A DNA stretch of 64,000 nucleotides from Nostoc sp. CHAB 5844 (GTDB lineage Bacteria > Cyanobacteriota > Cyanobacteriia > Cyanobacteriales > Nostocaceae). Every line of letters begins with the position of its first letter. The stretch's first letter is position 1. Made by a program: the position numbers and the translations under genes. Positions 43,351 through 54,691 of this stretch are shown piece after piece. The stretch covers positions 186,001-250,000 of the forward strand of contig NZ_JAIVFW010000002.1 in the NCBI RefSeq assembly GCF_020829595.1. Direction: 5' to 3'. The notes under the pieces were generated by a model that worked only from the letters and a program-made list of their open reading frames with translations, was not told the origin of the DNA and did no database searches.

Positions 43351-43419
43351 GTAAGGGCGAACGCCCGTTCGCCTCTACAAGTTCTGTATGTGTATCAAGA
43401 TTTTGGTGAATTGGTATTA
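43351..43419. repeat. Dispersed repeat family A, copy 2
   Basis: It begins GTAAGGGCGAACGCCCGTTC, which is itself an 8-bp hairpin (GGCGAACG/CGTTCGCC), and continues with TCTGTATGTGTATCAAGATT and TGGTGAATTGGTATTA as in copy 1 at 39511-39581. Confidence 0.65.
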
Positions 43420-43439
43420 CCTAGTCAAGCCAATACCAT

Positions 43440-45431
43440 TTAAGATTTGGTAACAGCATCCGGGTTTCTCGATTCTTGCACCAAAATGCTGTGTAAAGTC
43501 TGCAATAAATCCTTAGTTGTATACGGCTTAGGAATAAACCTTTTCACTCCAGGCATCTTTGTTAATTTACCACTGGCTGCCAGTCCACTAACAGCGACAA
43601 TCTTGACTTGGGAATTCATTTTTCGCAACGTGCTAATAGCAGTAGCACCGTCCATTGATGGCATCATCATATCCATCAACACTAGGCTAATTTCGTCTTC
43701 GTGTTGAGCATAGAGAGCGATCGCTTCAATCCCATTACTAGCTGTTAGTACTCTGTAGTTGTAAGCCTCTAAGGAAATTTTAGTAGTTTCTAAAATTCCA
43801 CTTTCGTCATCAACTACTAAAATTAATTCTTCGTTACCTTTGAGCAATTCCAAGTCCTCCCCAGGTGGTGTTTTTGCCACCTCCACTGCTGGCAAGAAAA
43901 CTTTAAATTCTGTACCTCTGCCAACTTGACTGCAAACATTCACAAAACCACCGTGACTTTGGATAATACCTCTGACAGTAGACAGACCCAATCCCGTGCC
44001 TTTACCAATATCCTTGGTAGTGAAAAACGGCTCAAAGATTCTATCGATAATCTCTGGTCGCATTCCCACACCTGTATCTGCAACAGTAATCACAATGTAA
44101 GCACCGACACGAGCATCCAGATTCATTCGCGCATATTGTTCATCGATAAAAAGATTTTCGGCAGATATCTTGATATTACCACCTCTGGGCATAGCATCAC
44201 GCGCATTAACTACTAAGTTCATCAGCAGTTGATGTAGGTGAGTAGCATCTCCAATCACAGCCCAAAGTCCTGGGTGAATATCTGTAGTTAATTCTATTGA
44301 TTTGGGAAAAGTCTCTTGGACAATTTGTTGAATTTCTGAGAACAGATGGCTTGCTTGCACAATGGTACGCTGACCGTCTACTCCCCGCGCAAACTGCAAA
44401 ACTTGCTTGACCAAAGCTGCCCCACGTTTAGAATTATTTTCTATAGTTTTTAACATCTGCTGATTGCGCTCGTTAGTATCGGGCATTTTGAGTTGCAGCA
44501 GTTGGGCTGCTGTCAAAATTGGAGTCAAGATATTGTTCAAGTCGTGCGCGATACCACTAGCTAGTGTGCCAATGCTTTCTAGACGTTGAGCGCGGAGAAT
44601 TTGATTTTCTAAGTGTTTTTTTTCTGTAATATCAGTATTGATTGTCAATATAGATTTAGCTTGGCCATTGCGATCGCACATTAATGTCCAACGACTAGCA
44701 ACAATCACATCCTGTCTTTGTTTGTTAACTTGTTTTAATTCTCCTTGCCAAGAGCCAGACTCAGCTATACTTGCATAAATATTTTGGATTTGCGATAAAG
44801 TTTCTGGTGAGTACAAAATCTTATTGACATTCTGACCAATTACTTCTGTCGCTTTCCAGCCATACAAATGTTCAGCGCCTTGGTTCCAAAAACAAATTTG
44901 ATTATCAAAATCTTTAACGATAATTGCATCGCTAGTAATATCTAATAAAGCCGCTTGTTCGCGGATTTTTTCTTCGATTTGCCAACGTTCAGCAATTTCA
45001 GTTTCTAAACGCAAATTTTGCTCTTGCAGCGTTTTTGTCAAAGTTCGCAACTTAAGATGAAGTTGAATCCGGGCTAATACTTCTTGGTGTTGAAGTGGTT
45101 TGGTGAGATAATCTACTGCACCCAGTTCAAAGCCTTTAACTTTATCCACTGTTTCCGCAAGTGCCGTCATGAAAATGACAGGAATATCCTTTGTTAATTG
45201 GTTTGCTTTGAGACGATGACAAGTTTCAAAACCGTCTATGCCCGGCATGAGGATATCTAACAAAATTAAGTCTGGTGTACCATATTCTGCTATGGCGATC
45301 GCACTTTCGCCATCTTCCGCAATCAACACCGTAAACCCGGCTTGGCCTAAAAAATCAAACAACATTTCCAAATTGATGGGAGTGTCATCAACAATTAAAA
45401 TGACACCAGATTTTTTAAAGTCATTTTTCAT
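43440..45431 (-). CDS. Hybrid sensor kinase REC-PAS-HisKA-HATPase-REC
   Basis: The 663-residue protein has REC domain 1 (about 10-125, phospho-Asp in [15 protein letters not shown]), a PAS domain (about 155-275), HisKA with [13 protein letters not shown] (His about 293), HATPase (N-box VNARDAMP, G-box [11 protein letters not shown]) and REC domain 2 (about 535-650, [13 protein letters not shown]). Its start codon overlaps the stop of the giant kinase (ATGA), so the pair is co-translated. The arrangement suggests a phosphorelay with the preceding protein. Signal and output are unknown. Confidence 0.9.
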   Translation of the reverse strand: MKNDFKKSGVILIVDDTPINLEMLFDFLGQAGFTVLIAEDGESAIAIAEYGTPDLILLDILMPGIDGFETCHRLKANQLTKDIPVIFMTALAETVDKVKGFELGAVDYLTKPLQHQEVLARIQLHLKLRTLTKTLQEQNLRLETEIAERWQIEEKIREQAALLDITSDAIIVKDFDNQICFWNQGAEHLYGWKATEVIGQNVNKILYSPETLSQIQNIYASIAESGSWQGELKQVNKQRQDVIVASRWTLMCDRNGQAKSILTINTDITEKKHLENQILRAQRLESIGTLASGIAHDLNNILTPILTAAQLLQLKMPDTNERNQQMLKTIENNSKRGAALVKQVLQFARGVDGQRTIVQASHLFSEIQQIVQETFPKSIELTTDIHPGLWAVIGDATHLHQLLMNLVVNARDAMPRGGNIKISAENLFIDEQYARMNLDARVGAYIVITVADTGVGMRPEIIDRIFEPFFTTKDIGKGTGLGLSTVRGIIQSHGGFVNVCSQVGRGTEFKVFLPAVEVAKTPPGEDLELLKGNEELILVVDDESGILETTKISLEAYNYRVLTASNGIEAIALYAQHEDEISLVLMDMMMPSMDGATAISTLRKMNSQVKIVAVSGLAASGKLTKMPGVKRFIPKPYTTKDLLQTLHSILVQESRNPDAVTKS

Positions 45432-48400
45432 AAAACCTCAGAATACTTTTGGAGAAACTCCAAGATTTGTTTCCCTTTAAAACCTTTAGCCAGTTGATAT
45501 AAACAAGAGGCAAAAGGTTGCAACTCCTCATCTAGTTCTTCTAATTTTAGCGATCGTTCCGCAATACTTTTTAAGTCACCCCGCATAGCCAAATCTAGCA
45601 AAATTGCCAGTTCGTCTCTTGAAGGAGGCACAATCGCAGCCTGAGATGTCAAGTGTAAAGGATTAATTGAAGTTTTTTGTTCATCCTTCATCTTTCTTAC
45701 CTTGTCTTCATAGACCCATTCCAATCTCAAGTGAACTTGTAACTTTTCTAAAAGTTCTGCTTTTTGGATAGGTTTCGGTAGAAAGTCATCACACCCTACT
45801 TTTCGGCTTTCTTGTTGATTAAATTCAAAAACACTAGCTGAGACAGCAACTACTACTACTTCCTTAAAGTTTGGTAACAGTCTCAGGCGACGGGTAGCTT
45901 CAAAACCATCCATTCCTGTCATTACCAAATCCAGCAATATCAAATCTGGCTGAAATTCCGGCATTTTATGAAGACAGTCTAAGCCATCACTTGCTTCCAA
46001 AATTTCAAAACCCAAAGGCTCTAGAATGTTGACCAAAACAGAACGATTTTCCCATTTGTCATCCACAATTAAAATTTTGTGTTTAGAGCCTGAAAAACCA
46101 ATAATATTAAGCTCATCAATATCAATATTTGTCTGTTGATGAACTTCTGGCAATTCCAAATCTAGCCAAAAAACACTGCCTTTGCCCAGTTCACTTTTGA
46201 CACACAATTCGCCATTCATCATCTCAACCAATTGACGGCTAATTGTCAAGCCCAATCCAGTTCCTTCAGTCTTCAGACTATCCTCACCCACTTGTTTGAA
46301 TGGCAGAAATATGTCTTCCAATTGCTCATGAGCAATGCCAATTCCTGTGTCTTCTACTAAAAAGCGAATTTTTAGTTGTGGCGATTGGCCAGTAATTTTA
46401 TCTACATCTAATATCCAGTCTCCATTCTGGGTTACATAGCCTACCTTAAAAGTTATACTACCTTTTTTTGTAAACTTAACGGCATTACTTAATAAATTGA
46501 TTAAAACTTGACGTAAACGTTTTTCATCACCACAAACTAGCCTGGGTAGAGGATAAATAGGTTGATAAACTAAGGCTATTCCCTTTATTTCTGCACGCAG
46601 CCGACAAATCTCTGCTATACCCTCTAAAAATGCCTGAAAATTAAACTCTTTAAGATAAAGCTCCATTTTTCGAGCTTCAATTTTAGAAATGTCTAAAATA
46701 TCATTAATCAGCGTCAGTAGATGTTCACCACACTGATGAATAATATTTATACCGTTCCTTTGTTGACTGCTCAAAGATGTATCTGTTTGAAATATTTGCG
46801 TATAACCCAAAATCCCATTTAGAGGTGTACGGAGTTCGTGACTCATGTTAGCGAGAAATTCACTCTTGGCACGATTTGCAGATGCGGCTGCTTCTTCGGC
46901 TTTTTGTCTTTCTTGAATTTCTTGTTGCAATTGTAAATTTTTATCTTGTAATTCTAAAGTGCGCTCTTTAACTTTTGTTTCTAATGTCCGGTTATATTCT
47001 TCTAAATCATGATAAAGACGAGCATTTTCTAACGAAATTGCTGCTTGGGATGATAAAAGTTGTAAAACTTCTAATCTTTCTGGTGTAAATGCCCCAGCAA
47101 TCAATTTATTTTCTAAGTAAAGAATACCTATCAACTTACTCTGATGAATAATTGGGCTACATAAGATAGATTTTGGTTTGTGCTGAACAATATAGCTATC
47201 CGTTGTAAATACTCCCTCACAGGTAGCATCATTGAGTACAACATTTTCCCCAGTCCGATGCACATAGTTAATTAGAGAAACAGGTAATTGCTGACTTGAT
47301 TCAACAGGAGTTGATTGTCGCACATTGATATCAAGTTTACCAAAGCTACCTGATGCTTTTATAAATAGATTTCCTGCTTGCTCTAAAATTAAACATCCTG
47401 TTTCTGCACCAGCATTTTCTAGCAAAATTTGCATCAATTTAGCTAGTAATTTATCTAAAACAATTTCGCCAGAAAGAGCTTGCGAGGCTTTGATCACTGT
47501 TGCTAAATCGAAAGCTCCACTCATACTTTTATTGATTGAGTGGATAATGCGGCTTCTTTCTGGGCTTTGTATTTTTTGTTCCGACAACCGCGCAAAAATT
47601 TGGGTATATCTGACTTCCAAATCTCTCAGTTTTGCTATTGCTCCCCAGTTACTATATCCATAGTAAGCATCAGTTAGATAAGTCCGAGCTACCTTTTCTT
47701 TACCGCTATCAAAATAAAACTTTGCTGCTAGTTCATTGGCGAGCGCTTCTTCTTGGATATATCCTTGCTCCTTCGCTCCAGCAATAGCTTTATCATAATA
47801 TTCCATTGCTTGCCAATGTTGACCTAAGACTCGCGCTTTCTCTGCTTCTACAAGCTCATATTTATGCTGAAAATTCATGGGAGCATGGTCTGCCCATTTT
47901 CGCATCTTTTGTTGATTACTTTGTAATTTTTTTAGAATAAGTTCTTGTTGTGCAGATGAAGCCGATGGATAAATTGCCAGTTGTGCTAGAGAATCGTAGA
48001 AATGGAATAATGGCACATTTAACCAGCCTGTTACTCCATCTAAATATTGTTCAGCTTTAACAGCATTTTCTACAGCTTGAGTAAACTCACCAAATAGATA
48101 ACATAGGATTAATTTATTGAGGAACACATAGTGAACTACTGTTCGCTCATTTGATTGGATGTGCAAGTCTAACAATTGTTCTTCATTGTAAGCTTCACCA
48201 ACTAAAAGGCAAGGTTTTTCAGATAATCCAATTAAATTTAAAACTGCTTGGTGAAACACTTGATGCCATTTTAGAGCAGTCTCTTGATGAATTTGCGCGA
48301 TCGCCTGACTATATCTTGCCATTTCTTGTTCTAAGCTGTTTAATTCCGCACCACTCCAGTATGAATATTGACACTTATTACTGGCTGAATATCCAGCATG

Positions 48401-51400
48401 GGCTAAATCTCCAGTGTCTAGTCCACTTGAGTAAGCATCCTCTAAAAGTAGTAAAGTCTCTCTAACATGATGCTTCCAATGGATGACGAAAGTTGCAACC
48501 TTAAATAAGACTTGACTTCTAACTTCAACAGCATCTAAACGTTCTAATAAATTTAAAGCTAGTTGTCCGATTTGCTCAGCAGCTTCAATATCTTGTAATA
48601 ACCCGCTAAAAACTACTCCATAATCAGCAAAACCACTAGCTGAAAGCAGTGTATTTCCGTTTTGAATAGATAAATTTACTTCCTGGCAAGCCATCAAAAT
48701 AAATAATGCAGGTGCAGATTGATAAGCAGCAGGAACTAAACTTGCTATAAGCCTCATAGCTGCTAGTTTGTGAGCATCTGTCATTGCAGGCAAATTAATT
48801 AAATCTTCTATTCCTTTACCTGCTAAATTGGTTGTGGTTTCTTGAATAGCTTGCTGAATATCTAACTCAGTTGGTGATTGGTTGATTTTTACTCCTAACA
48901 TCTCCAGAACTTGCAGACCAAGCTGCACTGCTTCAATTAGTTTTCTTTGCACTTCACAACTTTTGATCTGCAATTCATAAACTTTGACTTTTTCCAGTTG
49001 TGTTTTAGCTTGTTGCAGAACTATTTCAGCTAATAACTCCATTTGCTCAAAGTCACCGCTAAGAAAAGCCGCTTCTGCTGCTGCTTGATGTAAAGTTAAT
49101 GTCAGTTCATATTGCTGATTCCAGCTAGAAGTTGTTAATAAACTTAAAGCCACCTTTAAGTAGCGCATGGCTGAATCATAAGCAGCGGCTGATTTCGCTT
49201 TTTGTCCTGCTATAAAATTGAGTTCAGCCAACTCATATTTTTCTGACTGCGAAGTTAGTAAATCGATACCATAATTTAGTTGATTTACTAAGTAAAAAAT
49301 ATTTTCTTTTATTTCTTCACATGAACTATTTTTTAACAGCAATTGACCAATCTTGAGATGGGTTTCTTTTTTCTGGACATCAGGAATCAGAAAATAAGAT
49401 GCTTGCTGTACACGGTCATGTAAAAACTTGTATGTAATTGTTTGTTGTACTTCTTGCTGTTCGCTAAAAACCAAAGGTATTTTATAAGATGAGTCTATGG
49501 GTGAAACTAAACCAGCTTGTAAAGCTTCCCAAAGTTCTTTTGCTGTTTCTGACCAAGTTTTTTGGTTAACAATACTTAAAACATCTAAGTTAAATTTATC
49601 TCCAATACAGGCAGCTAATTGTAAAACTTTCTGCGTTCTTGATGAGAGTTTTTGAATTTGATTAATCATCAATTCAACAACATTATCGGTAAATTCAATA
49701 TCTTTTATAAGTTCAATATTCCACTGCCAACAACCTGGATTAAAATTAAAAAATATTAAGTTTTCTTGGTATAAAGATTTGAGTAACTGAGTTAAAAAGA
49801 ATGGATTACCTTGAGTTTTATTAAAAACTAGTTTAGCTAGTTCTTGGGAATTTTCAGAACAGCTGTGCAGTGTATCACTAACTAATTGCTGGACGTGGGA
49901 AATCTGCAAAGGCTGGAGAACAATATTGTTGACGTTTGTACCAAATTTTTGCAGTTCTTCTAGAGTTAATGTCAATGGATGAGTCGGACTCACTTCGTTA
50001 TCACGGTATGCTCCTATAAATAATAAATATTTAATATCAGGATCACTCATCAGGAGTTGAATTAACTTGAGGGAAGCTGCATCTGCCCACTGTAAGTCAT
50101 CTAAAAAAATTACTAATGGATGTTCGACTTGAGAAAATACATGAATAAATTGTTGAAATAATCGATTAAAGCGGTTTTGCGATTCATTAATTCCTAATGG
50201 TGGTATCTCAGGTTGAGAGCCAATAATTTTTTCAACATCAGGAATAACATCAATAATTACTTGGCCGTGGACACCAACCGCTTCTAAAAGTTTTCTTTTC
50301 CAGTTTGATATTTTTTCAGTACTTTCTGTTAATATTTGTCGCAACAATTCTTGAAAAGCCTGAATTAATGCAGCATAAGGTATATTACGTTTATACTGGT
50401 CAAACTTTCCCGAAATAAAATAACCACGCTGGCGAATGATCGGTTTATGAATTTCATTTACTAATGAAGACTTACCAATTCCAGAATAACCGCTAACTAG
50501 CATTAACTCAGTTGTGCCAGAACGAACTCGCTCAAAGGCATTCATCAATTTAGCAACTTCTTGCTCTCGTCCATAAAGTTTTTGGGGGATCAGAAATTGA
50601 CTAGATAAATCAAGTTGACCAATAACAAAATCTGCAATTTTACCAGTTGCTTGTAGCTGGTGTAAGCATACTTCTAAATCAGCTTTTAACCCCAAGGCAT
50701 TTTGATATCTTTCTTCGGCAGTTTTAGCTAATAATTTCATAATAATATTAGATACTGCTGGCGGAATTTGAGAATTTAATTCTTGAGGTGGTATGGGGAT
50801 TTTAGCAATATGAGAATGAATTATTTCTAATGGATCATTTGCGGCAAAGGGAAGTTTACCAACTAGAATTTGATATAATGTCACGCCTAAAGAGTAAAAG
50901 TCAGTTCGATAGTCTATTGAACGGTTCATTCTCCCAGTTTGCTCTGGTGACATATAAGCAAGGCTACCTTCTAGCAAATTGAGATGATTAACTGTCTGAT
51001 TTTCTCTAGATAGGCGTGAGGCAATGCTAAAATCTACAATTTTTATTCGACTTTTGTTAGGTTCAATTAAAATATTATGAGGTTGAATATCTTTATGAAG
51101 AATATTATTTTGATGTAATTGAGATAGGGTTATGGCTAGTTTAATAGCAATTTGTAAAAAATTGTTTAATTCTAAGCTGTGTGTGTTAATAAAATCATGA
51201 AGTACTTCTCCTGGAAAATCTTCTAAAATAAGTGCTATTCCATTTTGTGTGCTTTCTAAGGCTAGAGGTTGAATCACTCCTGCTATTGGCAAAGATTGCA
51301 GTATTTGATACTCGTATCTTATGCGGGCGATTTGTTCTACTGTGGGATATTCAGTTTTGAGAGTTTTGATAATTACTGAGATTTGTTCTGATTCTTTAAA

Positions 51401-51475
51401 AGCCCTGTAAATACAGGTATTTGTGTTATCATAAAGTAATTTGATGAGCTTGTAGTCGGTAAGAATAATACTCAT
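45428..51475 (-). CDS. Giant Ser/Thr-kinase/ATPase/GAF/histidine-kinase/REC hybrid
   Basis: The 2015-residue protein has a Ser/Thr kinase domain (about 1-265, active-looking HKDIQPHN and DFS), an AAA-type ATPase with Walker A SGYSGIGKSS (about 327), a long helical repeat region, a GAF domain (about 1345-1490), a coiled coil, HisKA (MSHELRTPLNG, about 1545), HATPase and a C-terminal REC (LILLDLVMTGMDGFE, about 1840). This is the classic cyanobacterial dual-specificity Ser/Thr-His kinase seen in Hstk proteins. It heads the two-gene operon with 43440. Confidence 0.9.
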   Translation of the reverse strand: MSIILTDYKLIKLLYDNTNTCIYRAFKESEQISVIIKTLKTEYPTVEQIARIRYEYQILQSLPIAGVIQPLALESTQNGIALILEDFPGEVLHDFINTHSLELNNFLQIAIKLAITLSQLHQNNILHKDIQPHNILIEPNKSRIKIVDFSIASRLSRENQTVNHLNLLEGSLAYMSPEQTGRMNRSIDYRTDFYSLGVTLYQILVGKLPFAANDPLEIIHSHIAKIPIPPQELNSQIPPAVSNIIMKLLAKTAEERYQNALGLKADLEVCLHQLQATGKIADFVIGQLDLSSQFLIPQKLYGREQEVAKLMNAFERVRSGTTELMLVSGYSGIGKSSLVNEIHKPIIRQRGYFISGKFDQYKRNIPYAALIQAFQELLRQILTESTEKISNWKRKLLEAVGVHGQVIIDVIPDVEKIIGSQPEIPPLGINESQNRFNRLFQQFIHVFSQVEHPLVIFLDDLQWADAASLKLIQLLMSDPDIKYLLFIGAYRDNEVSPTHPLTLTLEELQKFGTNVNNIVLQPLQISHVQQLVSDTLHSCSENSQELAKLVFNKTQGNPFFLTQLLKSLYQENLIFFNFNPGCWQWNIELIKDIEFTDNVVELMINQIQKLSSRTQKVLQLAACIGDKFNLDVLSIVNQKTWSETAKELWEALQAGLVSPIDSSYKIPLVFSEQQEVQQTITYKFLHDRVQQASYFLIPDVQKKETHLKIGQLLLKNSSCEEIKENIFYLVNQLNYGIDLLTSQSEKYELAELNFIAGQKAKSAAAYDSAMRYLKVALSLLTTSSWNQQYELTLTLHQAAAEAAFLSGDFEQMELLAEIVLQQAKTQLEKVKVYELQIKSCEVQRKLIEAVQLGLQVLEMLGVKINQSPTELDIQQAIQETTTNLAGKGIEDLINLPAMTDAHKLAAMRLIASLVPAAYQSAPALFILMACQEVNLSIQNGNTLLSASGFADYGVVFSGLLQDIEAAEQIGQLALNLLERLDAVEVRSQVLFKVATFVIHWKHHVRETLLLLEDAYSSGLDTGDLAHAGYSASNKCQYSYWSGAELNSLEQEMARYSQAIAQIHQETALKWHQVFHQAVLNLIGLSEKPCLLVGEAYNEEQLLDLHIQSNERTVVHYVFLNKLILCYLFGEFTQAVENAVKAEQYLDGVTGWLNVPLFHFYDSLAQLAIYPSASSAQQELILKKLQSNQQKMRKWADHAPMNFQHKYELVEAEKARVLGQHWQAMEYYDKAIAGAKEQGYIQEEALANELAAKFYFDSGKEKVARTYLTDAYYGYSNWGAIAKLRDLEVRYTQIFARLSEQKIQSPERSRIIHSINKSMSGAFDLATVIKASQALSGEIVLDKLLAKLMQILLENAGAETGCLILEQAGNLFIKASGSFGKLDINVRQSTPVESSQQLPVSLINYVHRTGENVVLNDATCEGVFTTDSYIVQHKPKSILCSPIIHQSKLIGILYLENKLIAGAFTPERLEVLQLLSSQAAISLENARLYHDLEEYNRTLETKVKERTLELQDKNLQLQQEIQERQKAEEAAASANRAKSEFLANMSHELRTPLNGILGYTQIFQTDTSLSSQQRNGINIIHQCGEHLLTLINDILDISKIEARKMELYLKEFNFQAFLEGIAEICRLRAEIKGIALVYQPIYPLPRLVCGDEKRLRQVLINLLSNAVKFTKKGSITFKVGYVTQNGDWILDVDKITGQSPQLKIRFLVEDTGIGIAHEQLEDIFLPFKQVGEDSLKTEGTGLGLTISRQLVEMMNGELCVKSELGKGSVFWLDLELPEVHQQTNIDIDELNIIGFSGSKHKILIVDDKWENRSVLVNILEPLGFEILEASDGLDCLHKMPEFQPDLILLDLVMTGMDGFEATRRLRLLPNFKEVVVVAVSASVFEFNQQESRKVGCDDFLPKPIQKAELLEKLQVHLRLEWVYEDKVRKMKDEQKTSINPLHLTSQAAIVPPSRDELAILLDLAMRGDLKSIAERSLKLEELDEELQPFASCLYQLAKGFKGKQILEFLQKYSEVL

Positions 51476-51999
51476 GTTTATTTTGTCACTTGCGTGAGCT
51501 AAATCTTGAAATAAGTTATTAAGAAACTATTTTGCTATTTTTAAATATTTTTTTAATGTTTGCTTAGGTGTAGCTGATGTGCAAGACGATTGTGATAGTT
51601 GTACAAATTTTAGGTAGGAAATACTGTTTACACTATCATCATCCTAATACATATAAACTAGTTTGATTGACTGTTTTTGTTGGTGCGATCGCCTTGCCTA
51701 GACAACCGTACTCAACAGTAAAATTTCCCCACACGCTGCCGTACTTTGTGTGGGGAAGACATCACTTGTTATTACTCGAAGTAACAAAATTGGCGTAGCT
51801 CAATTCATTGTTTAAAATATTTCGGCGTTTCATCTTGCTTGGTAAGGTTATTGAAAATAGAGGCTAGGGGCTAGAGAAGACAGTTTCTCATTTTTGGTTG
51901 TAGGATTTTCTTGTGAATAGCTGACTTGAGCAAGTGTTGAGTGTTAAGTAAACATACTAGCCTCTAACCTCTAATCTCTACCTCTAGCCACTAATTTTT
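51476..51999. other. Intergenic region before mtnA
   Basis: This 524-bp gap contains a 10-bp-stem hairpin (51725-51757), one HIP1 site, and TAACCTCTAATCTC-type repeats immediately before the mtnA start (51960-51998). No gene or riboswitch was recognised. Confidence 0.55.
51725..51757. repeat. Strong hairpin upstream of mtnA
   Basis: TTCCCCACAC and GTGTGGGGAA form a perfect 10-bp stem with a 13-nt loop. There is no T-run, so it is not a standard terminator. It may be a dispersed repeat or a structured RNA element. Confidence 0.45.
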
Positions 52000-53064
52000 A
52001 TGAAAAACTCTGCAAATCAGGTTTATCCGGTAATTTGGCACAATGATTCCGTGTCACTAATTGACCAAACCCGTTTACCCAATGAGTACGCCTTTGTGGA
52101 AATCCATTGTAGTGAAGACATGGCGCAGGCGATTAAAACTATGATTGTGCGGGGTGCGCCAGCTATTGGTGTGGCTGCGGCTTATGGGATGTATCTTGGG
52201 GCAAGAGAAATTGTCACAAGCGAACGCACTCAATTCTTAAACCAATTAGAAACTGTCGCCCAATTATTGCGCTCTACTCGTCCCACGGCAGTAAACTTAT
52301 TTTGGGCAATTAGCCGGATGTTAAAAACTGCTTACGAAACTTTGGGAACTGTTGAAGATATCAAACAAGTTTTACTCCAAACAGCCCAAGCTATCAACGC
52401 GGAAGATTTGCAAACCTGTCAGGCGATGGGTGATCATGGTTTAACTGTGCTACCCAAAACTCCCGAAAAGCTAACTTTACTTACCCACTGTAATGCTGGG
52501 GCTTTGGCAACAGCAGGTTACGGTACAGCCTTGGGAGTAGTGCGTTCCGCTTGGCGAGAAGGGCGCTTAGAACGTTTGTTTGCTGATGAAACCCGTCCTC
52601 GGTTGCAAGGTGCAAAACTCACAGCTTGGGAATGTGTGCAAGAAAATATTCCCGTGACAGTGATTACAGATAATATGGCAGCCCACTGTATGCAGCGGGG
52701 TTTGATTCATGCTGTAGTTGTAGGCGCTGATCGGATTGCTGCTAACGGTGACACAGCCAATAAAATTGGTACATATAGTTTAGCGATCGTCGCCAAAGCT
52801 CATAATATACCCCTCTTCGTCGCCGCACCTTTTTCTACCGTTGATTTTGCATTATCTCATGGAAGTCAAATCCCCATTGAAGAACGTCATCCAGAGGAAA
52901 TTTACCAAGTTGGTGACACTATACTGACACCTGAAGGCGTGGAATTTTACAACCCAGCTTTTGATGTCACCCCAGCAGAACTAATTACAGCCATAATTAC
53001 AGAAAATGGGGCATTTTCACCTGGTGATTTAGCTAAGTACCAGTTAAAACAGTGTGTTAACTAG
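52000..53064 (+). CDS. mtnA: S-methyl-5-thioribose-1-phosphate isomerase (methionine salvage)
   Basis: The 354-residue enzyme converts methylthioribose-1-phosphate to methylthioribulose-1-phosphate in the methionine salvage pathway. Family signatures are [16 protein letters not shown] near residue 47, the catalytic Cys164 in [18 protein letters not shown], and the catalytic Asp in [20 protein letters not shown] (about 244). The length is normal. No other salvage gene is adjacent, so it is scattered from the pathway. Confidence 0.93.
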   Translation: MKNSANQVYPVIWHNDSVSLIDQTRLPNEYAFVEIHCSEDMAQAIKTMIVRGAPAIGVAAAYGMYLGAREIVTSERTQFLNQLETVAQLLRSTRPTAVNLFWAISRMLKTAYETLGTVEDIKQVLLQTAQAINAEDLQTCQAMGDHGLTVLPKTPEKLTLLTHCNAGALATAGYGTALGVVRSAWREGRLERLFADETRPRLQGAKLTAWECVQENIPVTVITDNMAAHCMQRGLIHAVVVGADRIAANGDTANKIGTYSLAIVAKAHNIPLFVAAPFSTVDFALSHGSQIPIEERHPEEIYQVGDTILTPEGVEFYNPAFDVTPAELITAIITENGAFSPGDLAKYQLKQCVN

Positions 53065-53152
53065 CTATCATCACTGTTTTTCTGCCAATTGCAATTAATC
53101 AAGCAGAATCAGAAGCTATTGCTACGAAGTGTGCTTTACAAATTCTTACGTT

Positions 53153-53269
53153 ATACCAATTCTCTGTGAAGCTGCATATTATTTTTACCCCTCCCAACCT
53201 CCCCGAACCTGCGGGGAGGTGCCGCAGGCGGTGGGGTTCTTTCTATGCGTCTTCATCTAAAATTGGTAT
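53153..53269. repeat. Inverted-repeat element after mtnA
   Basis: ATACCAATT (53153-53161) and AATTGGTAT (53261-53269) bound a unit with GGGGAGGTGCCGCAGGCGGT in its centre. It is MITE-like and non-coding. The inner GAAGCTGCAT/CTATGCGTCTTC text is nearly symmetrical. Confidence 0.5.
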
Positions 53270-53282
53270 TAATCTATATACT

Positions 53283-54407
53283 TTATGAATTACTAACCTG
53301 GGGATACAATCTATCTCCAGTAATAGAATCAAATACAAATAACTGATTTAAATCTAATTGGAGAGACAGGCGATCGCCTGGATGCACCCGTACATTTCCA
53401 CCGATTTGAACATTCAATAACACCGTCGAACCAGGTAAACTAGCACGAATTAAAGTTTCTCTACCCAACGGCTCAACTACTTTCACATCAACAACCAAAT
53501 CTCCTAATTCCTCTTGGCGTTCTTGGCACGCCAGTTGCGGTTCGTTAATATAAATATGCTCTGGACGAATACCCAAATCAAAACTTTGACCCGGATGCAG
53601 TTGTAAATTCTCCCTCACAATTGCTGGAATTTCTATTAATTGTTCACCAACATCAAAACCATCATTTGTATATTTTGCTGGCAAAATATTCATTGGTGGA
53701 TTGCCTAAAAAAGTCGCCACCATTTGATTAGCCGGACGAGCGTAAATGCTTTGAGGCTCACCAATTTGTTGAATTCTCCCCCGATTTAATACCACAATTT
53801 TATCAGCCAAGGTCATCGCCTCAACTTGGTCGTGGGTAACATAAACAGTTGTAATTCCCAATTCTTGATGCAGTTGTTTTAATTCGGCTCTGGTGTCATC
53901 TCGCAATTGAGCATCTAAATTCGATAAAGGTTCATCTAATAAAAATACTTGGGGTTCACGTGCGATCGCTCTCCCTAATGCTACCCGTTGTTGCTGTCCA
54001 CCAGAAAGTTGTTTGGGTTTGCGATCTAACAGATGTTCTAAAGAAAGCGATCTCGCTACATTCACTACTCGTTCTTGAATAATCGTCGCGTCCACTTTCC
54101 GCATCTGCAAGCCAAAGGCAATATTTTGCGCCACCGTCATGTGCGGATAAAGGGCGTAGTTTTGAAACACCATCGCTACATCCCGTTGTCTAGCTGGGAT
54201 GTTATTCATTAAGCGATCGCCTATAAACAGTTTGCCAGAAGTGGCAGTTTCTAAACCTGCGATCGTCCGCAAAATCGTCGATTTACCACAACCCGATGGC
54301 CCGACTAACACCCAAAACTCGCCATCGGGAATTTCAAAGCTAATATCTTCGACGGCGGTGACGTTGTTAAACCGACGTTTAATGTCTTCTAGACGTACTT
54401 TTGCCAT
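53283..54407 (-). CDS. ABC transporter ATP-binding protein, UgpC/MalK (CUT1) type
   Basis: The 374-residue ATPase has Walker A GPSGCGKST (about 37), Q-loop NYALYPHMTV, signature LSGGQQQRVALGRAIA (about 135) and Walker B VFLLDEPLSNLDAQLRD. Its C-terminal TOBE/OB regulatory domain (about 235-370, LGIRPEHIYI) is typical of carbohydrate or glycerol-phosphate importers. No permease or binding-protein gene is adjacent, as is common in cyanobacteria, where one ATPase can serve several sugar systems. Confidence 0.9.
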   Translation of the reverse strand: MAKVRLEDIKRRFNNVTAVEDISFEIPDGEFWVLVGPSGCGKSTILRTIAGLETATSGKLFIGDRLMNNIPARQRDVAMVFQNYALYPHMTVAQNIAFGLQMRKVDATIIQERVVNVARSLSLEHLLDRKPKQLSGGQQQRVALGRAIAREPQVFLLDEPLSNLDAQLRDDTRAELKQLHQELGITTVYVTHDQVEAMTLADKIVVLNRGRIQQIGEPQSIYARPANQMVATFLGNPPMNILPAKYTNDGFDVGEQLIEIPAIVRENLQLHPGQSFDLGIRPEHIYINEPQLACQERQEELGDLVVDVKVVEPLGRETLIRASLPGSTVLLNVQIGGNVRVHPGDRLSLQLDLNQLFVFDSITGDRLYPQVSNS

Positions 54408-54448
54408 TATTCAATCTGATATTTTGAATTTGCAACTTTATTTCAGCG

Positions 54449-54682
54449 CTAGGTGCTTTCATTCGCTTGCTCTAACAAAGTTTGAGGTTGCTGTGTAAGT
54501 TCAGTAACTTGATTTTTCTGAGTAACTCTGATTAGAAATATCAGAGCTTCATTAACAGCTTCCGCATTGGGAAATATTTCTGCAACATCAGGTTCTAAAC
54601 AAATCATTGTCTTAGCAAAACTCTTGCGTCCTGGGCCAAATTTTCTGACTCTTAGGCTTTTTAAGTCGTACTCTGAACGCAA
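54449..54682 (-). CDS. Antitoxin-like partner of BrnT (BrnA-type position)
   Basis: The 77-residue protein begins MRSEYDLKSLRVRKFGPGRK and continues MICLEPDVAEIFPNAEAVNEALIFLI, with a Thr/Gln-rich tail. The EYD start and the LEPDV strand-helix resemble BrnA-family ribbon-helix-helix antitoxins. It follows the BrnT-like remnant by 9 bp, the normal toxin-then-antitoxin order. It may be intact although the toxin is not. Confidence 0.6.
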   Translation of the reverse strand: MRSEYDLKSLRVRKFGPGRKSFAKTMICLEPDVAEIFPNAEAVNEALIFLIRVTQKNQVTELTQQPQTLLEQANEST

Positions 54683-54691
54683 ATCTCTGGC

